Below, piece after piece: positions 19,221 through 27,092 of a stretch of 64,000 nt of DNA. Within the stretch, counting starts at the first letter, position 1, and each line of letters starts with the position of its first letter. A model generated the notes under the pieces. That model was not told where the DNA came from and ran no database searches. It worked only from the letters and a program-made list of their open reading frames with translations. A program made the translations under genes and the position numbers. Source of the stretch: a bacterium (GTDB lineage Bacteria; Krumholzibacteriota; Krumholzibacteriia; LZORAL124-64-63); contig JADJYS010000004.1 in assembly GCA_016719645.1 (NCBI GenBank), positions 1 through 64,000 on the forward strand, written 5' to 3'.

Positions 19221-20147
19221 TCAGCGGTCGGCGTGGGTGTGGGTCAGGATGCGCCCGCCGGCCGGCACCGACGCCACCACCCAGCAGCCGCCGCCGACGA
19301 CGGCGCCCCGGCCCACGACGGTCTCGCCGCCGAGGATCGTGGCGTTGGCGTAGATCGTCACGTCGTCCTCGATGGTCGGGTGGCGCCGCCCGCCCCTGGC
19401 CAGGGAGCCGTCGGGGGCGCGTTTGAAGCTCAGGGCGCCGAGGGTCACGCCCTGGTAGATCTTGACCCGGGCGCCGATGCGCGTGGTCTCGCCCACCACC
19501 ACGCCGGTGCCGTGGTCGATGAAGAAGTGCGGGCCGATCTGCGCCCCGGGGTGGATGTCCACGCCGGTGCGGGCGTGGGCCCACTCGCTCATCAGGCGCG
19601 GCACGATGGGCACGCCCGCGGTGTGGAGCGGGTGCGCGAGCCGGTGCACGGCGATGGCCAGCAGGCCGGGGTAGCACAGGATGACCTCGTCGCGCCCCGT
19701 GGCGGCGGGGTCGCCCAGCAGGGCGGCCTCGACGTCGGTGCGGACCAGGCCGCGGATCCCGGGCAGCCCCTCGAGGTACGCCAGGGCCAGGCTCTCGGCC
19801 GCGGCGGGGGCGTCCGCGCCGGCCAGGGGCAGGGGCTGCGGCGTGTGGACGCCCTCGCGGGCGCAGAAGGCGAGCGTGCCGCCCAGGATCTCCGCGAGCG
19901 CGTCGTAGACGGCGTCGATCTTCGCGGCGACGAAGGTCTCGAGGCAGGCGCGCGCGCCCAGGCGCCCGCCGAAGTAGCCCGGGAAGACGATCGTCAGCAG
20001 GTCCTGCAGCACCGCCTCCACGCGCGCGAACGAGGGCAGCTCGGCGTCGCCCGCGCGGTTGATGCCGCCGGCGGACTGGTAGTCGGCGGCGAGTTCGCGC
20101 GCGAGGTCCTGCAGGCGGCCGGAGCAGCGCGGGTCCCTGGGGTTCAT
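19221..20147 (-). CDS. cysE: Serine O-acetyltransferase
   Basis: Transfers acetyl from acetyl-CoA to L-serine, giving O-acetylserine for cysteine synthesis in the cytoplasm. The left-handed beta-helix with hexapeptide repeats is clear (DIHPGAQIGPHFFIDHG, VVVGETTRIG, VKIYQGVTLGA). The long N-terminal helical domain (308 residues in total) is like the EpsC/SATase subgroup. It follows cysK by 32 bases in one operon, so the two enzymes of the pathway are co-expressed and may form a cysteine synthase complex. The C-terminus ends ILTHTHADR rather than in the usual Ile that docks into CysK, so complex formation is doubtful. Confidence 0.9.
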   Translation of the reverse strand: MNPRDPRCSGRLQDLARELAADYQSAGGINRAGDAELPSFARVEAVLQDLLTIVFPGYFGGRLGARACLETFVAAKIDAVYDALAEILGGTLAFCAREGVHTPQPLPLAGADAPAAAESLALAYLEGLPGIRGLVRTDVEAALLGDPAATGRDEVILCYPGLLAIAVHRLAHPLHTAGVPIVPRLMSEWAHARTGVDIHPGAQIGPHFFIDHGTGVVVGETTRIGARVKIYQGVTLGALSFKRAPDGSLARGGRRHPTIEDDVTIYANATILGGETVVGRGAVVGGGCWVVASVPAGGRILTHTHADR

Positions 20148-20179
20148 GTCGAGCCTCCGATGGCGGTGGCGGACCGCCG

Positions 20180-21118
20180 CTAGTCGCCGAGCAGGTCGCG
20201 GTACAGGTCGGACGTGAGGTAGCGCTCGCCGAAGCTCGGGATCACCACGACCAGGCGCTTGCCGGCGCACTCGGGCCGCGCCGCCACCGCCAGGGCCGCG
20301 TGCAGGGCCGCGCCCGACGAGATGCCGACGAACAGGCCCTCCTCGCGCGCGGCGCGGCGGGCCATGGCCATGGCCTCGTCGTTGGTCACCTTGATGATCT
20401 CGTCGATCAGCGAAGTGTCGAGGATCGAAGGCACGAAGCCGGCGCCGATCCCCTGGATCTTGTGCGGGCCCGGCGCGCCGCCGGAGAGGACCGGCGATTC
20501 CGCGGGCTCCACGGCCACGGCGCGGAAGCCGGGCCGGCGCGGCTTGATCACCGAGGCGACGCCGGTCAGGGTGCCGCCGGTGCCCACGCCCGAGACCAGC
20601 ACGTCCACCTCGCCGCCGGTGTCGCGCCAGATCTCCTCGGCCGTGGTGCGGCGGTGGATCTCGGGGTTGGCCGGGTTGTCGAACTGCTGGGGCATGAACG
20701 CGCCCGGGCGCTCGGCCAGCAGCTCCGCGGCGCGCGCGATGGCGCCCTTCATGCCCGCCGCCGCCGGCGTCAGCACGAGTTCGGCGCCGAGCGCCCGCAG
20801 GATGGCGCGGCGCTCGCGGGACATGCTCTCGGGCATGGTCAGGGTCAGGCGGTACCCCCTGGCGGCGCAGACGAAGGCCAGGCCGATGCCGGTGTTGCCG
20901 GACGTCGGCTCGATCACCTCGCCGCCGGGCGCGAGCCGGCCGTCGCGCTCGGCGGCCTCGATCATGGCCTTGCCGATGCGGTCCTTGACGCTGGCCATGG
21001 GATTGAAGTATTCGAGCTTCGCCACCACGTCGGCGGCCGTCGTGTTCAGGCGGGGCAGGCGGACCAGGGGGGTGTCCCCCACCAGGTCCAGCACGCTGTC
21101 GTGGATGCGGGTCGTCAT
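20180..21118 (-). CDS. cysK: O-acetylserine sulfhydrylase (cysteine synthase)
   Basis: A PLP enzyme that makes cysteine from O-acetylserine and sulfide. The PLP lysine is K45 (NPMASVKDR), the substrate loop is PTSGNTG, and the phosphate loop GTGGT is present. The length (312) fits the family. The ATG at 21118 has a GGAGG site. It is the first gene of the cysK-cysE operon. A TACCAT box on the minus strand at 21176-21181 could be its -10, but no good -35 is visible. Confidence 0.92.
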   Translation of the reverse strand: MTTRIHDSVLDLVGDTPLVRLPRLNTTAADVVAKLEYFNPMASVKDRIGKAMIEAAERDGRLAPGGEVIEPTSGNTGIGLAFVCAARGYRLTLTMPESMSRERRAILRALGAELVLTPAAAGMKGAIARAAELLAERPGAFMPQQFDNPANPEIHRRTTAEEIWRDTGGEVDVLVSGVGTGGTLTGVASVIKPRRPGFRAVAVEPAESPVLSGGAPGPHKIQGIGAGFVPSILDTSLIDEIIKVTNDEAMAMARRAAREEGLFVGISSGAALHAALAVAARPECAGKRLVVVIPSFGERYLTSDLYRDLLGD

Positions 21119-21258
21119 GTCGGGCCTCCTGACGGGGACGTCCACCGCCGTCGCGGTACGGCATCCCGTTCCGCCATGGTATCGCTGCGGCGGCCCTGCG
21201 GCCGGACCAGGCCGCCGGACTAGCCCCGCCCCGCCGGGGGGCCGCCGGAGCATCCGGC

Positions 21259-21288
21259 TTGCCAGGAACCGGGAATGTGAGACATTAT
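21259..21288 (+). promoter_or_regulatory. Candidate promoter for the DUF1573 operon
   Basis: TTGCCA (21259-21264), 18-base spacer, CATTAT (21283-21288). Transcription would start near 21295, about 90 bases before the DUF1573 gene. Confidence 0.45.
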
Positions 21289-21386
21289 CGAGAGTGCGTC
21301 GGCCGCCGGGAACCCGGTGCGGCCCCGGCGGGTTCATGCCCGGAACGAGCGCGACACGGACCCCGACCCAAGGACCCGCCACGATC

Positions 21387-22418
21387 ATGACCAATCTCCG
21401 CCGTTCCACGACGCGCCGGCTCGCGATGCTGGCCCTGCTGACCGCCCTGCCCGTCGCCACCGCCTTCGCCTCGGCGAAGGTGTCGATCATGCCCCCGGAG
21501 ATCGATTTCGGGCGCCTCGAGCAGAACGAGGCCCGGTCCGCCAACCTGGTCGTGCGCAACGAGGGCGACCTCGTGCTGGACATCATCAACGTGGAGAGCA
21601 CCTGCGGCTGCACCGTGGCCAAGCCCCTGCGCGACTCCCTGCAGCCCGGCGAGAGCACCACGATCGAGGTGACGTTCAACAGCAAGGACTTCCAGGGTCC
21701 CCAGCACAAGATCATCACCGTCCAGACCAACGACCCGATCCGCACCATGATCGAGATCCCGGTCCTGGCCGACGTGCACGCGCCGCTGATCGTGCAGCCC
21801 GCCGACAAGGCGGCCGCCTTCGGCCGGGTGCCCCAGGGGCAGGGCGGCGAGCAGGTCGTCGAGTTCAGCGCGCCCGATCAGCAGACCCTGACCATCGAGA
21901 CGATCAAGACGCGGCCGGACCTGTTCACGATCGAGCTGTCGCCGGGCGCCGCGCCGAACTCGCGCCGCGCCACGCTGCGCCTGCGCAAGGACGCCCCCCC
22001 CGGCCCGTTCCGCGAGCTCGTGATCTTCCACACGAACGTGCCGCAGCGCTCCCAGGTCGACATCTCGGTCTCCGGCACGGTGCTGGCGCCCGTGGTGCTG
22101 CTGCCCGAAGAGGTCAACTTCCGCTACGCCCCCCCCAACGCGAAGATGACGCGCAAGTTCGTCCTGCGGCCGCAGACGGGCACCGTCGTGAACGTCAAGC
22201 AGGCGACGATCGACCTGCCCGGCTTCAAGGTGACGTCCGTGACCCGCAACGCCGAATCCGGCGAGACCGTGATCGAGGTGGAGGGCCTGCCCCTGGCGGC
22301 CGGCGACCCGGCCGCCATCGCGGCGCAGGGCCGCTTCAGCGGGACCCTGCGCGTGCTCACCGACGCGAAGGCCGCGCCCGAGCTCAAGGCCGCCGTCAAG
22401 TACATGCTGAAGATGTAG
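21387..22418 (+). CDS. DUF1573 secreted protein with repeated Ig-like domains
   Basis: The 343-residue protein has a signal peptide (LLTALPVATAFASA) and an N-terminal DUF1573 domain with the hallmark STCGCTVAK, followed by two further beta-sandwich repeats (about 130-230 and 235-343). DUF1573 proteins are periplasmic or secreted, and their partner is unknown. Seven bases downstream a rhodanese-like and a MauE/DoxX-like gene follow, both suggesting thiol or sulfur chemistry, so the CGC motif may take part in disulfide exchange. That function is inference. Confidence 0.8.
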   Translation: MTNLRRSTTRRLAMLALLTALPVATAFASAKVSIMPPEIDFGRLEQNEARSANLVVRNEGDLVLDIINVESTCGCTVAKPLRDSLQPGESTTIEVTFNSKDFQGPQHKIITVQTNDPIRTMIEIPVLADVHAPLIVQPADKAAAFGRVPQGQGGEQVVEFSAPDQQTLTIETIKTRPDLFTIELSPGAAPNSRRATLRLRKDAPPGPFRELVIFHTNVPQRSQVDISVSGTVLAPVVLLPEEVNFRYAPPNAKMTRKFVLRPQTGTVVNVKQATIDLPGFKVTSVTRNAESGETVIEVEGLPLAAGDPAAIAAQGRFSGTLRVLTDAKAAPELKAAVKYMLKM

Positions 22419-22425
22419 GAGCGTC

Positions 22426-22926
22426 GTGGCAGGGAGCGCACCCAGGACCCAGCCCTTCCCCCGCGCGCGCCCCGTGCGCGAGGGCGCGCTGCTGCTCGCC
22501 GTGGCGCTGGCGGCCGCCGGCGCGAGCTGGGCCGTGCGATCGCCGCGCCTGCCGCTGCGCGCCGACCTGGCCGCCTACGAGCTCGACCTGGGCTTCGCCG
22601 TCGTGCCCGCCGCCGAGGCGGTGGCGCTGTTCCTGGACAACGCCTGCATCCCGGTGGACGTGCGCGACGACGGACAGGCGGCACGCATCCCCGGCTCCGT
22701 CCAGCTGAGGCAGGCGACCTTCGACGACGACCTGCGGGACGTCTTCGACTTCCTGTCCCCCGCCGACCCGCTGCTGGTCTACGGCGACGGCAACCTGCTG
22801 GTCGCCGCGGCCGTGGCCGGGCGCCTGCAGGAGCGCGGGTTCACCGACGTGCGCCTGCTGGGCGGATCGATCGAGGCCTGGCAGAAGGCCGGCGGCCAGG
22901 TCGACGGGGAGGCCGCGCATGACTGA
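22426..22926 (+). CDS. Membrane-anchored rhodanese-like protein lacking the active-site cysteine
   Basis: A GTG start at 22426 gives 166 residues: an N-terminal transmembrane anchor (GALLLAVALAAAGASWAV), then a rhodanese fold (VDVRDDGQAARIPGSVQL, then LLVYGDGNLLVAAAVAGRL, then GFTDVRLLGGSIEAWQKAGG). The loop that should hold the catalytic Cys reads YGDGNL, so sulfurtransferase activity is not expected. It overlaps the next gene by eight bases. It may bind or scaffold a thiol partner. Confidence 0.75.
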   Translation: MAGSAPRTQPFPRARPVREGALLLAVALAAAGASWAVRSPRLPLRADLAAYELDLGFAVVPAAEAVALFLDNACIPVDVRDDGQAARIPGSVQLRQATFDDDLRDVFDFLSPADPLLVYGDGNLLVAAAVAGRLQERGFTDVRLLGGSIEAWQKAGGQVDGEAAHD

Positions 22927-23383
22927 GCCCGCCGCCGCCCGCGCCGACGACATCCGCCGCGTCATCCCCGACTGGATGGACCTGCTGCTGCGCTTCCTGG
23001 TGGGCGGCACCTTCGTCTACGCGTCGTTCGACAAGATCCTGGATCCCGCGGGGTTCGCGCAGTCGATCGCCCATTACCGGCTGGCGCCGGACTGGCTCCT
23101 GCACCCCGCGGCCATGCTGCTGCCCTGGCTGGAATTCGTGGCCGGTGCGGCGATGATCCTGGGCCGCGCCCGCCGCGGCGCCGCCTGGCTGGTGATCCTG
23201 ATGCTGGCGATGTTCATGGCCGCCATCGGGTCGGCCATGGCCCGCGGGCTGGACATCTCCTGCGGCTGCTTCGGCACCGAGGACGCCCACACCGTGGGGT
23301 TGTCGCTGCTGCTGCGGGACTTGGCGCTGCTGGCGGGGGCGGTCGTCCTGGCCGCGGCGCGGGGCACCCGCCGTTCCTTTTGA
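22919..23383 (+). CDS. MauE/DoxX-family membrane protein
   Basis: A 154-residue protein with four hydrophobic helices and the conserved ISCGCFG signature that marks the MauE/DoxX-like redox subfamily. MauE is needed for disulfide formation in methylamine dehydrogenase. Downstream of DUF1573 and an inactive rhodanese, it completes a likely three-gene operon for extracytoplasmic thiol handling (inference). Confidence 0.75.
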   Translation: MTEPAAARADDIRRVIPDWMDLLLRFLVGGTFVYASFDKILDPAGFAQSIAHYRLAPDWLLHPAAMLLPWLEFVAGAAMILGRARRGAAWLVILMLAMFMAAIGSAMARGLDISCGCFGTEDAHTVGLSLLLRDLALLAGAVVLAAARGTRRSF

Positions 23384-23445
23384 GCCGCCCAGCGAACCCG
23401 TCATGTTGACCCAAGATTTCAATATCGAAACTGCGGAATCATTGA

Positions 23446-23474
23446 TTGACAAGTCCGGCGGTCCGGACAATTTT
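23446..23474 (+). promoter_or_regulatory. Candidate promoter for the ferredoxin gene
   Basis: A perfect TTGACA at 23446-23451 lies in an AT-rich island. With a 17-base spacer the -10 would be AATTTT, which is a weak match. Confidence 0.4.
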
Positions 23475-23541
23475 GCCCCTTGAGAACACACCTGCCGGCG
23501 TTTCCGAACCCGGGCGTTTTCCCTGACCAAGGAGTCACCCC

Positions 23542-23721
23542 ATGCCTGCTTTTGTGAACCCCGACGAGTGCACCGGGTGCGAGTCCTGCATCGAGGCTTG
23601 CCCGACCGAAGCCATCGCCATGACCGGTGACGGCGTCGCGAAGGTCGATCCCGACACGTGCACCGACTGCGAAGCGTGCCTGGAGGCCTGCCCGACCGAA
23701 GCCATCTCGATGGCCGACTGA
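23542..23721 (+). CDS. Small 2[4Fe-4S] ferredoxin
   Basis: A 59-residue electron carrier. Two CxxCxxCxxxCP motifs are present: CTGCESCIEACP and CTDCEACLEACP, each followed by TEAI. The protein is an almost exact internal duplication; the DNA around 'gcctgcccgaccgaagccatc'-type sequence repeats nearly unchanged. The start ATG follows AAGGAG. It is monocistronic, with its own promoter and a strong terminator. Such ferredoxins serve pyruvate:ferredoxin oxidoreductases and similar enzymes, suggesting anaerobic metabolism. Confidence 0.93.
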   Translation: MPAFVNPDECTGCESCIEACPTEAIAMTGDGVAKVDPDTCTDCEACLEACPTEAISMAD

Positions 23722-23751
23722 GGCTCCCACCGCGACGAACGACGACTCGCG

Positions 23752-23775
23752 GGCCCCGCTCTGGCGGGGCCTTTT
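23752..23775 (+). terminator. Rho-independent terminator of the ferredoxin gene
   Basis: An 8-bp stem GGCCCCGC/GCGGGGCC with a TCTG loop, followed by TTTT. Confidence 0.85.
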
Positions 23776-23800
23776 CCGTGCCCGGCCGCGGCGGCGGGCG

Positions 23801-25030
23801 TCAGCCGTGGTTGCGGATCGTTTCGCGGCGCGTGAACAGCGCCAGCAGCAGGACGCTCGCCAGCAGCCCGGCGACGAACAGGACCAGGTGCGGGAACACC
23901 GTCGCCAGCCCGCCGCCCCTCTCCCAGCCGCCGACCAGCTTGACCGCCAGCGAGCCCACGCCGAACACCAGCACGAACTTCAGGCCGTAGCCGGTGCTGC
24001 GCAGCCGCGGCGGCGTGAGCGCCGCCACCAGGGAGTTCTCGGCCGGCTGCATGCCGAAGGCGAAGAAGGCGTAGGCCATGGCCGTGAGCAGCAGCGCCGG
24101 GCCCGACGTCCGGCCCATCAGCAGCAGCAGCGGCAGGGCGCAGGCGTGGAACCCGAAGTAGACCCGGCGCAGGTCGTAGCGGTCGGACAGCCGCCCGCCC
24201 ACCACCTGCCCCCAGGCCCCGACGAGGTAGGCCAGCGACGTGAGCGCCGTGGCCGCGACGACGCGGCCGCCGGCGCGGGGCAGCCACGTCCAGCCCTCGA
24301 CGATGGAGACCAGCGCGCCGCCCTGCACCTGGAACCACTTCGGCAGCACCAGGGTCTGCCCGCGGTAGGCGATCCCGCCGCAGACCATCGCCAGGCAGAG
24401 CAGCGCGAAGGCGAGCACGGTGCGGCGGCGCCCGCGCGGCGCCGCCTCCTCGCGGGCCGCAGGCGCGGGCAGGCCGTCGGCTTTCAGGCGCAGGGCCAGG
24501 ACCGCCATCGCGGCCGCGGGCACGGCCAGCACCAGGTAGACGCTGCGCCAGCCCAGCACCACGGCCAGCACGCCGGCCGCGACCGGGGCGAGGACCTCGC
24601 CGAAGTTGCCGGCGACCCCGTTGACGCCCAGCGCCCAGCCCCGGCGCTTCACGCCGGTGGAGATCAGGCCCATGCCCGCGGGGTGGTAGATCGAGGCGAA
24701 CAGGCCCAGGCCGCCCAGCGCCCACGTCAGCTGCGACGCGGTGCGCGTCAGGCCCGCCCACAGCGAGCAGACGGCCATCCCCGCCAGGCTGACGGCGATC
24801 ATCAGGCGCGGCCGGCGCCACAGGTCGGTCAGCACGCCGCTGGGCAGGGCGCCCAGGCCGAACAGCAGGTACATCCAGAAGCCGAGGGCGAGCGCGCGGT
24901 CGAAGGGCAGGTCCCAGTCCTGCTGGATCGAGAGGACCAGGGACGGGAAGATCAGCAGGCCGAAGTGGGTCAGGAAATGCGCCACCGACGTGACGAGCAG
25001 GATGTTCCGCTCGCGCACGGCGTCGCTCAT
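23801..25030 (-). CDS. MFS transporter in the cobalamin operon
   Basis: A 409-residue major facilitator with about 12 hydrophobic helices and MFS loop motifs (GVLTDLWRRPRLM after TM2, GGRLSDRYDLRR mid-protein). The start at 25030 overlaps the PduO stop (ATGA). Because it is co-transcribed with btuB and the adenosyltransferase behind a cobalamin riboswitch, it may move a corrinoid, a precursor or a product of a B12-dependent pathway. The substrate cannot be read from sequence. Confidence 0.8.
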   Translation of the reverse strand: MSDAVRERNILLVTSVAHFLTHFGLLIFPSLVLSIQQDWDLPFDRALALGFWMYLLFGLGALPSGVLTDLWRRPRLMIAVSLAGMAVCSLWAGLTRTASQLTWALGGLGLFASIYHPAGMGLISTGVKRRGWALGVNGVAGNFGEVLAPVAAGVLAVVLGWRSVYLVLAVPAAAMAVLALRLKADGLPAPAAREEAAPRGRRRTVLAFALLCLAMVCGGIAYRGQTLVLPKWFQVQGGALVSIVEGWTWLPRAGGRVVAATALTSLAYLVGAWGQVVGGRLSDRYDLRRVYFGFHACALPLLLLMGRTSGPALLLTAMAYAFFAFGMQPAENSLVAALTPPRLRSTGYGLKFVLVFGVGSLAVKLVGGWERGGGLATVFPHLVLFVAGLLASVLLLALFTRRETIRNHG

Positions 25031-25650
25031 GTCCGGCTCCCGCCCTCGTCGTCCGGCGCGTACGGGACCCAGACGGTCTCCGGCGCGCCGTGGGCCGCGT
25101 CGAGCCGGCGCGCGGCGACGAACAGGTAGTCGCTCAGGCGGTTCAGGTAGCGGATCACCGCCCCGGGCACGGCGATGTCGCGCGCCGCCGCCACGGTGCG
25201 GCGCTCGGCGCGCCGGCACACCGTGCGGGCGATGTGCAGGGCCGCGGCGGCCGGGATCCCGCCGGGCAGGATGAAGCGGCGCAGCGGTGCGAGGTCGGCC
25301 TCCATGCGGTCGATCGCCCGCTCGAGTTCCGCCTCGTCGAGACCGGGCACCGGCGCGCCCTCGCGCGCGAGCGTTTCGCTGCGCTCGGGATCGGCCAGCA
25401 GGGCGCCGAGGTCGAAGAGGCGCGACTGGATCGCGGTCAGTTCCCGGCGGAGTTCCAGGGCCGCGGCGGCGTCGCGCGGCGCCGCGGGCGGCGGCGCGTC
25501 GCCGAGCAGGGCGACCGCGAGGCCGAGGTGGCTGTTGAGCTCGTCGACCTCGCCGTAGAGGTCGACGCGCGCGTCCGCCTTGGGGGCGCGCCGGCCGCCG
25601 ATGAGGGAGGTCTCGCCGCCGTCGCCGGTCCGGGTGTAGATGCGGGCCAT
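25027..25650 (-). CDS. pduO: PduO-type cob(I)alamin adenosyltransferase
   Basis: Transfers the adenosyl group of ATP to cob(I)alamin, making coenzyme B12. The diagnostic motifs are all present: YTRTGDGGETSL at the N-terminus, EVDELNSHLG, FILPGG, RRAERR, and YLNRLSDYLF. Its 207 residues are within the usual size. It is the third gene of the riboswitch operon, so it converts imported corrinoid into the cofactor form. Confidence 0.92.
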   Translation of the reverse strand: MARIYTRTGDGGETSLIGGRRAPKADARVDLYGEVDELNSHLGLAVALLGDAPPPAAPRDAAAALELRRELTAIQSRLFDLGALLADPERSETLAREGAPVPGLDEAELERAIDRMEADLAPLRRFILPGGIPAAAALHIARTVCRRAERRTVAAARDIAVPGAVIRYLNRLSDYLFVAARRLDAAHGAPETVWVPYAPDDEGGSRT

Positions 25651-25695
25651 GTCGGCTCCTGGTCGGGGTGGACGACTATCCTAGATCCTGGCCGA

Positions 25696-27078
25696 TCAGC
25701 GCGCCAGGGTGAACAGGCGCGCGTCGGCGCCGGCGGTCACGCGGTAGGCGCCCGAGGGCAGCGACCGCCCCTCGCCGTCGCGGCCGTCGAACTCCCAGAC
25801 GGCGCGGCCGTCGGGGCCGGCGGCGCGCCGCTCCTCGCGCAGGCGACGGCCGCGCAGGTCCAGCACCGCGAAGGCGACGACGTCGCCGGGGGCGGCCGCG
25901 GCGGCGAAGGTCGTGCGCGGGTTGGCCGGGTTGGGCCAGGGCGCGTCCAGCGCCGGGCCGGCGGCTGCCGCGACGAGGGGGGCCGCGGTCGCGTCGGTGT
26001 CCAGGGGCAGGACGGCCTGGAACGGGGGCCGGCCCGTGGGGATCGGGGCCGCGGTCAGCTCGGCGGCCGTCGACTGGTGGAACACGCGCACGCCGGCGGC
26101 GCCGGTCGTCCGGTCGCAGAGGTAGATCTGCTGCGCGCCGTCCCACGCCAGGTCCGGGTAGTGGTAGCCGCTCGCCGACTTCACGTTCGCGGGCGCGGCC
26201 CCGCCGGCGGGGTCGAAGGTCTTCAGGTGCGTGCGGAAGGAGGTGTCGCTGACGATCGCCCAGGCGCGGTGCGCGCCGGTCATCACGACGTCGACGATCT
26301 CGCCGCCGAACTGCTGCTCGGTGACCAGCAGGCCGCTGCTGGTCAGGGTCGCCAGGTCGACCGTCTCGAAGCCGGCGTCCAGCAGGCCGTACAGGCCCAC
26401 CGTCGGCGCCAGCAGCCGCGTGCCGTCGGGCGACAGCGACAGCGGCGGCGCCGGGTTGGACCCGGCCAGCACGACGGGCGCGCCCCAGGTCCCGGCGGCC
26501 ATGTCGAAGACGAGCAGCAGCCCCGGGCCGGTCGGCTCCCACCAGCCGTCGCGGTTCAGGCGCTGGCAGGTGATGAAGAGGCGGTCGGCGACGGCCAGCA
26601 TCCAGCCGGTTTCGGGCAGGCCGTCGGCGTCGGCGAAGCCGGCGGTGGACCACGACCCCACCACGCCGCCGGCGACCGGGTCCACCTCCAGCAGCAGGGC
26701 CGCGTCGAGGCAGGAGACGAAGGCGCGCCCGTCGGTGGAGAACGCGATGTCCTGGGGGTTGCGGCCGACCCCGACGCTGAACTGCAGCACGGTGGCCATG
26801 CCCTGCGCGGGGTCCAGGACCTGGATGTTGGCGGCGCTGCGGTTGACGACGTAGTAGCGGCCGTCGTGCCAGCGGCCCACGGCGTCGGACGAGATGTCTG
26901 CCACGTCGATCGCGGACGACCAGGGCGTCAAGCGGTCCACGCGCGTGACGCCGCCGACGCTCGCGAAGTCGGTGGTCAGCACGATGAAGTCGTCCCAGGC
27001 CAAGGCGGGCACGGACAGGGCGGGCGCGGACAGCGCGCCGATCAGCAGCAGGATCGCGGGCAGTCGGAGCTGGCGCAT
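25696..27078 (-). CDS. Secreted beta-propeller (YncE-like) protein in the B12 operon
   Basis: A 460-residue protein with a signal peptide (LLIGALSAPALSVPALA), then about 330 residues of repeating WD-like blades (DPAQGMATVLQFSVGVGRN, ISPDGTR-type patterns) and a degenerate sorting-type tail (PWPNPANPRTTF ... WEFDGRDGEG ... SGAYRV ... LFTLAR). It starts 14 bases after btuB. I propose it as a surface or extracellular corrinoid-binding partner of BtuB; the fold and position support this, but no binding residue can be named. Confidence 0.75.
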   Translation of the reverse strand: MRQLRLPAILLLIGALSAPALSVPALAWDDFIVLTTDFASVGGVTRVDRLTPWSSAIDVADISSDAVGRWHDGRYYVVNRSAANIQVLDPAQGMATVLQFSVGVGRNPQDIAFSTDGRAFVSCLDAALLLEVDPVAGGVVGSWSTAGFADADGLPETGWMLAVADRLFITCQRLNRDGWWEPTGPGLLLVFDMAAGTWGAPVVLAGSNPAPPLSLSPDGTRLLAPTVGLYGLLDAGFETVDLATLTSSGLLVTEQQFGGEIVDVVMTGAHRAWAIVSDTSFRTHLKTFDPAGGAAPANVKSASGYHYPDLAWDGAQQIYLCDRTTGAAGVRVFHQSTAAELTAAPIPTGRPPFQAVLPLDTDATAAPLVAAAAGPALDAPWPNPANPRTTFAAAAAPGDVVAFAVLDLRGRRLREERRAAGPDGRAVWEFDGRDGEGRSLPSGAYRVTAGADARLFTLAR

Positions 27079-27092
27079 GGTGCGGGATCCTC

